From Candolleomyces eurysporus (taxonomy: Eukaryota > Basidiomycota > Agaricomycetes > Agaricales > Psathyrellaceae): 10,002 bases of DNA. Shown here one piece after another: positions 8,645 to 10,002 of the stretch. Within the stretch, counting starts at the first letter, position 1. Each line of letters starts with the position of its first letter. The position numbers and the translations under genes were made by a program. The stretch is from NCBI GenBank assembly GCA_027579435.1, contig JANBPK010001808.1, positions 1-10,002 on the forward strand. Reading direction: 5' to 3'. A model generated the notes under the pieces. The model made no database searches and was not told the origin of the DNA. It saw nothing but the letters and a program-made list of their open reading frames with translations.

Positions 8645-9500
8645 TGTGAGTTGCAGTGAGTGGGTTATCAGGGGGCTTGGTCGAGAATCTGGGCTGAACG
8701 GGCTGATGCTTTGCTTGTATGTATGCTGTGATGGGCGCTTCATTTGCTCGGCTGATTGTTGATCATCAATCCGACCAACATGATATTTCGAACATCTGAT
8801 TTTCCTCTGTCGTCGGACGCACAGCCTAGCCTGCCCCTTCTAAAGAAGAGGCAAAAGACGAAACGAGATACAGTGCAGTTTTATTCCAGATTAACGACCG
8901 AGCACATCCCGCCTTGTCATTTCGGATGTACCAGATATTCGGATAGAGTCGCGGAGGGTTGCCGCCGTGGATGAGAGATTGGACGTTCGGAGCTGTGCAT
9001 GAATGGGCGGCCCTGGCTGTGCGGTCGACGAAGTTGGCCTGTTCGTGCTCCATGAATATCGTATCATATCATGATGATAATATCAGAGCGCTGTAATTCG
9101 ATCCCCTGAACATACTTCGCTGACAGGATGGCGATGCATCAAAGTTCTGTAACTATGATAATCAGTAACTTTGAGTCCAACACCTTCCATACATGGGTTC
9201 GACTGAAGAGAAAGAAAGGATGACACGCCGAATAAACCGATCGATGTGGGTGCCAATGTGAATTAGGGCGTCCGTGGCGCCCACAGGGACCAGGGTCCAG
9301 ATTTCATTGACTGTATTTGTCGAACACAACGAGAATGTAGTGAAAGGAGAATGAATCTGAATCTTTCACGACGCTCGTAGCATGCAAGAGTTGCTACATC
9401 CAAATTCAAGCGATGATGAGAAAAACTTTACTCTCCTGCGTCAGCCGAAAGAAATATGGCATGTGGTTATCGAACGCCAGCTGTCTGACAGGAATGCAAT
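8645..9500. other. Intergenic region between gene G and the second secreted-protein gene
   Basis: I see no convincing gene here. Open frames are short and lack start context or family resemblance. The only structure noted is the 33-nt block at 9041-9073 shared with 5280-5312, and a small GGACC/GGTCC inverted repeat near 9286-9298. This stretch should hold the divergent control regions of the flanking genes. Confidence 0.5.
9041..9073 (-). repeat. Second copy of the 33-nt MEHE-start block
   Basis: Partner of 5280-5312: a 14-nt exact core, then a near match. On the minus strand it opens ATG GAG CAC GAA CAG GCC and stays open for 75 codons to 8826, but with no protein resemblance I recognise. 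It is probably the edge of a lost array unit. Confidence 0.45.
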
Positions 9501-9501
9501 C

Positions 9502-9565
9502 CAATCAAACCTTACTATAGAAGAAAATATGTGCGTTGTCCGAGAAGAGTGCAATCAAACCTTAC
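9502..9565 (+). promoter_or_regulatory. 14-nt direct repeats upstream of the TATA box
   Basis: CAATCAAACCTTAC occurs at 9502-9515 and again at 9552-9565, exactly 50 bp apart. The second copy ends 10 bp before the TATA box, and the first overlaps a CCAATC motif (9501-9506). Position and spacing fit paired activator-binding sites, but the factor is unknown. Confidence 0.5.
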
Positions 9566-9575
9566 ATGAGAGCAG

Positions 9576-9584
9576 TATATAAAG
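9576..9584 (+). promoter_or_regulatory. TATA box of the second secreted-protein gene
   Basis: TATATAAAG lies 93 nt before the ATG at 9669. The downstream leader is rich in CTTC/CTCC, typical of fungal start-site regions. A strong TATA box often marks regulated rather than housekeeping genes. Confidence 0.65.
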
Positions 9585-9668
9585 GCCTGTATCGTTGATT
9601 ACCTTCCTCAGCGAGCCGGTCTCCTTCATTCTCCTTAGCTGGTCTAGTTGAATCGACTCTTAGCAAGC

Positions 9669-10002
9669 ATGCATTTTCTTGCATTGCTCGCCCTGGTGGC
9701 GACATCGCTCGCAACCTTTGTTACCGCTGCGCCGGTGTCATTCCCACTGGATGGGGATGCAGCTGTGCTAAATCGTGACTTTGTTGACTCTGATAACCAA
9801 GGTGTGTTGGTCTCTGTTCAGATTATCTGGTATCTGAGGATGATGTTAACAAATGTGGTGACGGCCGTGTAGATTTGGAACGACGTGAGCCAAAGGCTCG
9901 AGCACCATCCCCCAGACCGGCCACCCCAGTCAAAGCAGCTCCCAAGGCACCGGCAAAGGCACCTGTTAAGGCCCCGGCAAAGGCACCTGCTAAGGCTCCG
10001 GC
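9669..10002 (+). CDS. Secreted, Kex2-processed Ala/Pro/Lys-repeat protein, probable paralogue of gene 1 (3' partial)
   Basis: Exon 1 is 9669-9801, the intron is 9802-9872 (GTGTGT...GTGTAG, 71 nt), and exon 2 runs from 9873 off the window edge. Residues 1-20 are a signal peptide (hydrophobic FLALLALVATSLATF, then VTA and AP). A short acidic propeptide (DGDAAVLNRDFVDSDNQ) ends in LERR at residues 46-49, a Kex2-type dibasic site split off by the intron from the signal exon. Then follow PKARAPSPRP and repeated KAPAKAPVKAP. About 87 residues are visible. The repeat type, strand and codon habit (AAG GCA CCT, AAG GCT CCG) match the first residues of gene 1 at position 3, so the two are probably tandem paralogues. 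Its C-terminus, and so any nuclease domain, lies outside the window. The ATG at 9669 is preferred because the signal peptide starts there. Confidence 0.8.

Noticed and set aside
8756..8974. 72-codon plus-strand frame upstream of the second secreted gene
   Set aside because: No start context, domain or splice signals were seen.

Overview
The window looks like nuclear DNA of a fungus, probably a basidiomycete. The evidence is short spliceosomal introns (about 55-71 nt, with GT...AG ends and CTGAC-like branch sites), a secretory signal peptide followed by a Kex2-type LERR site, and a near-perfect Kozak context. The species cannot be told from this window. No bacterial operon, tRNA, rRNA, CRISPR or recognisable transposon was seen.

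Layout. (1) 3-2122, plus strand: the 3' part of a gene for a large Ala/Pro/Lys-rich, then Gly/Arg-rich protein. After two introns are removed it ends in a domain that I read as an RNase N1/T1-type nuclease. A hairpin and AATAAA follow. (2) About 2370-7600: a decayed tandem array read on the minus strand. Three diverged copies (A, B, C) of an unrecognised gene, called R here, are interleaved with a truncated copy of a second unrecognised gene, called G. The matching blocks keep a conserved order, so this was once a (G-R)n array. (3) 7734-8604, minus strand: the only intact G gene, two exons, 268 residues. (4) 8605-9668: intergenic DNA with a short block shared with the array, then a promoter (14-nt direct repeats and a TATA box). 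(5) 9669-10002, plus strand: the start of a second gene, with a signal peptide, propeptide, Kex2 site and a (K/V)APAKAP repeat tract. It runs off the right edge and is a probable tandem paralogue of gene 1.

How the parts may fit together (inference). Two secreted, repeat-rich proteins in the same orientation flank a decaying array. At least the left one carries a nuclease-like C-terminus. The layout 'export signal - low-complexity stalk - C-terminal nuclease' resembles polymorphic toxins of microbes. Gene G, an acidic cysteine-free protein kept intact between the two, is a possible partner, but nothing in its sequence proves this.
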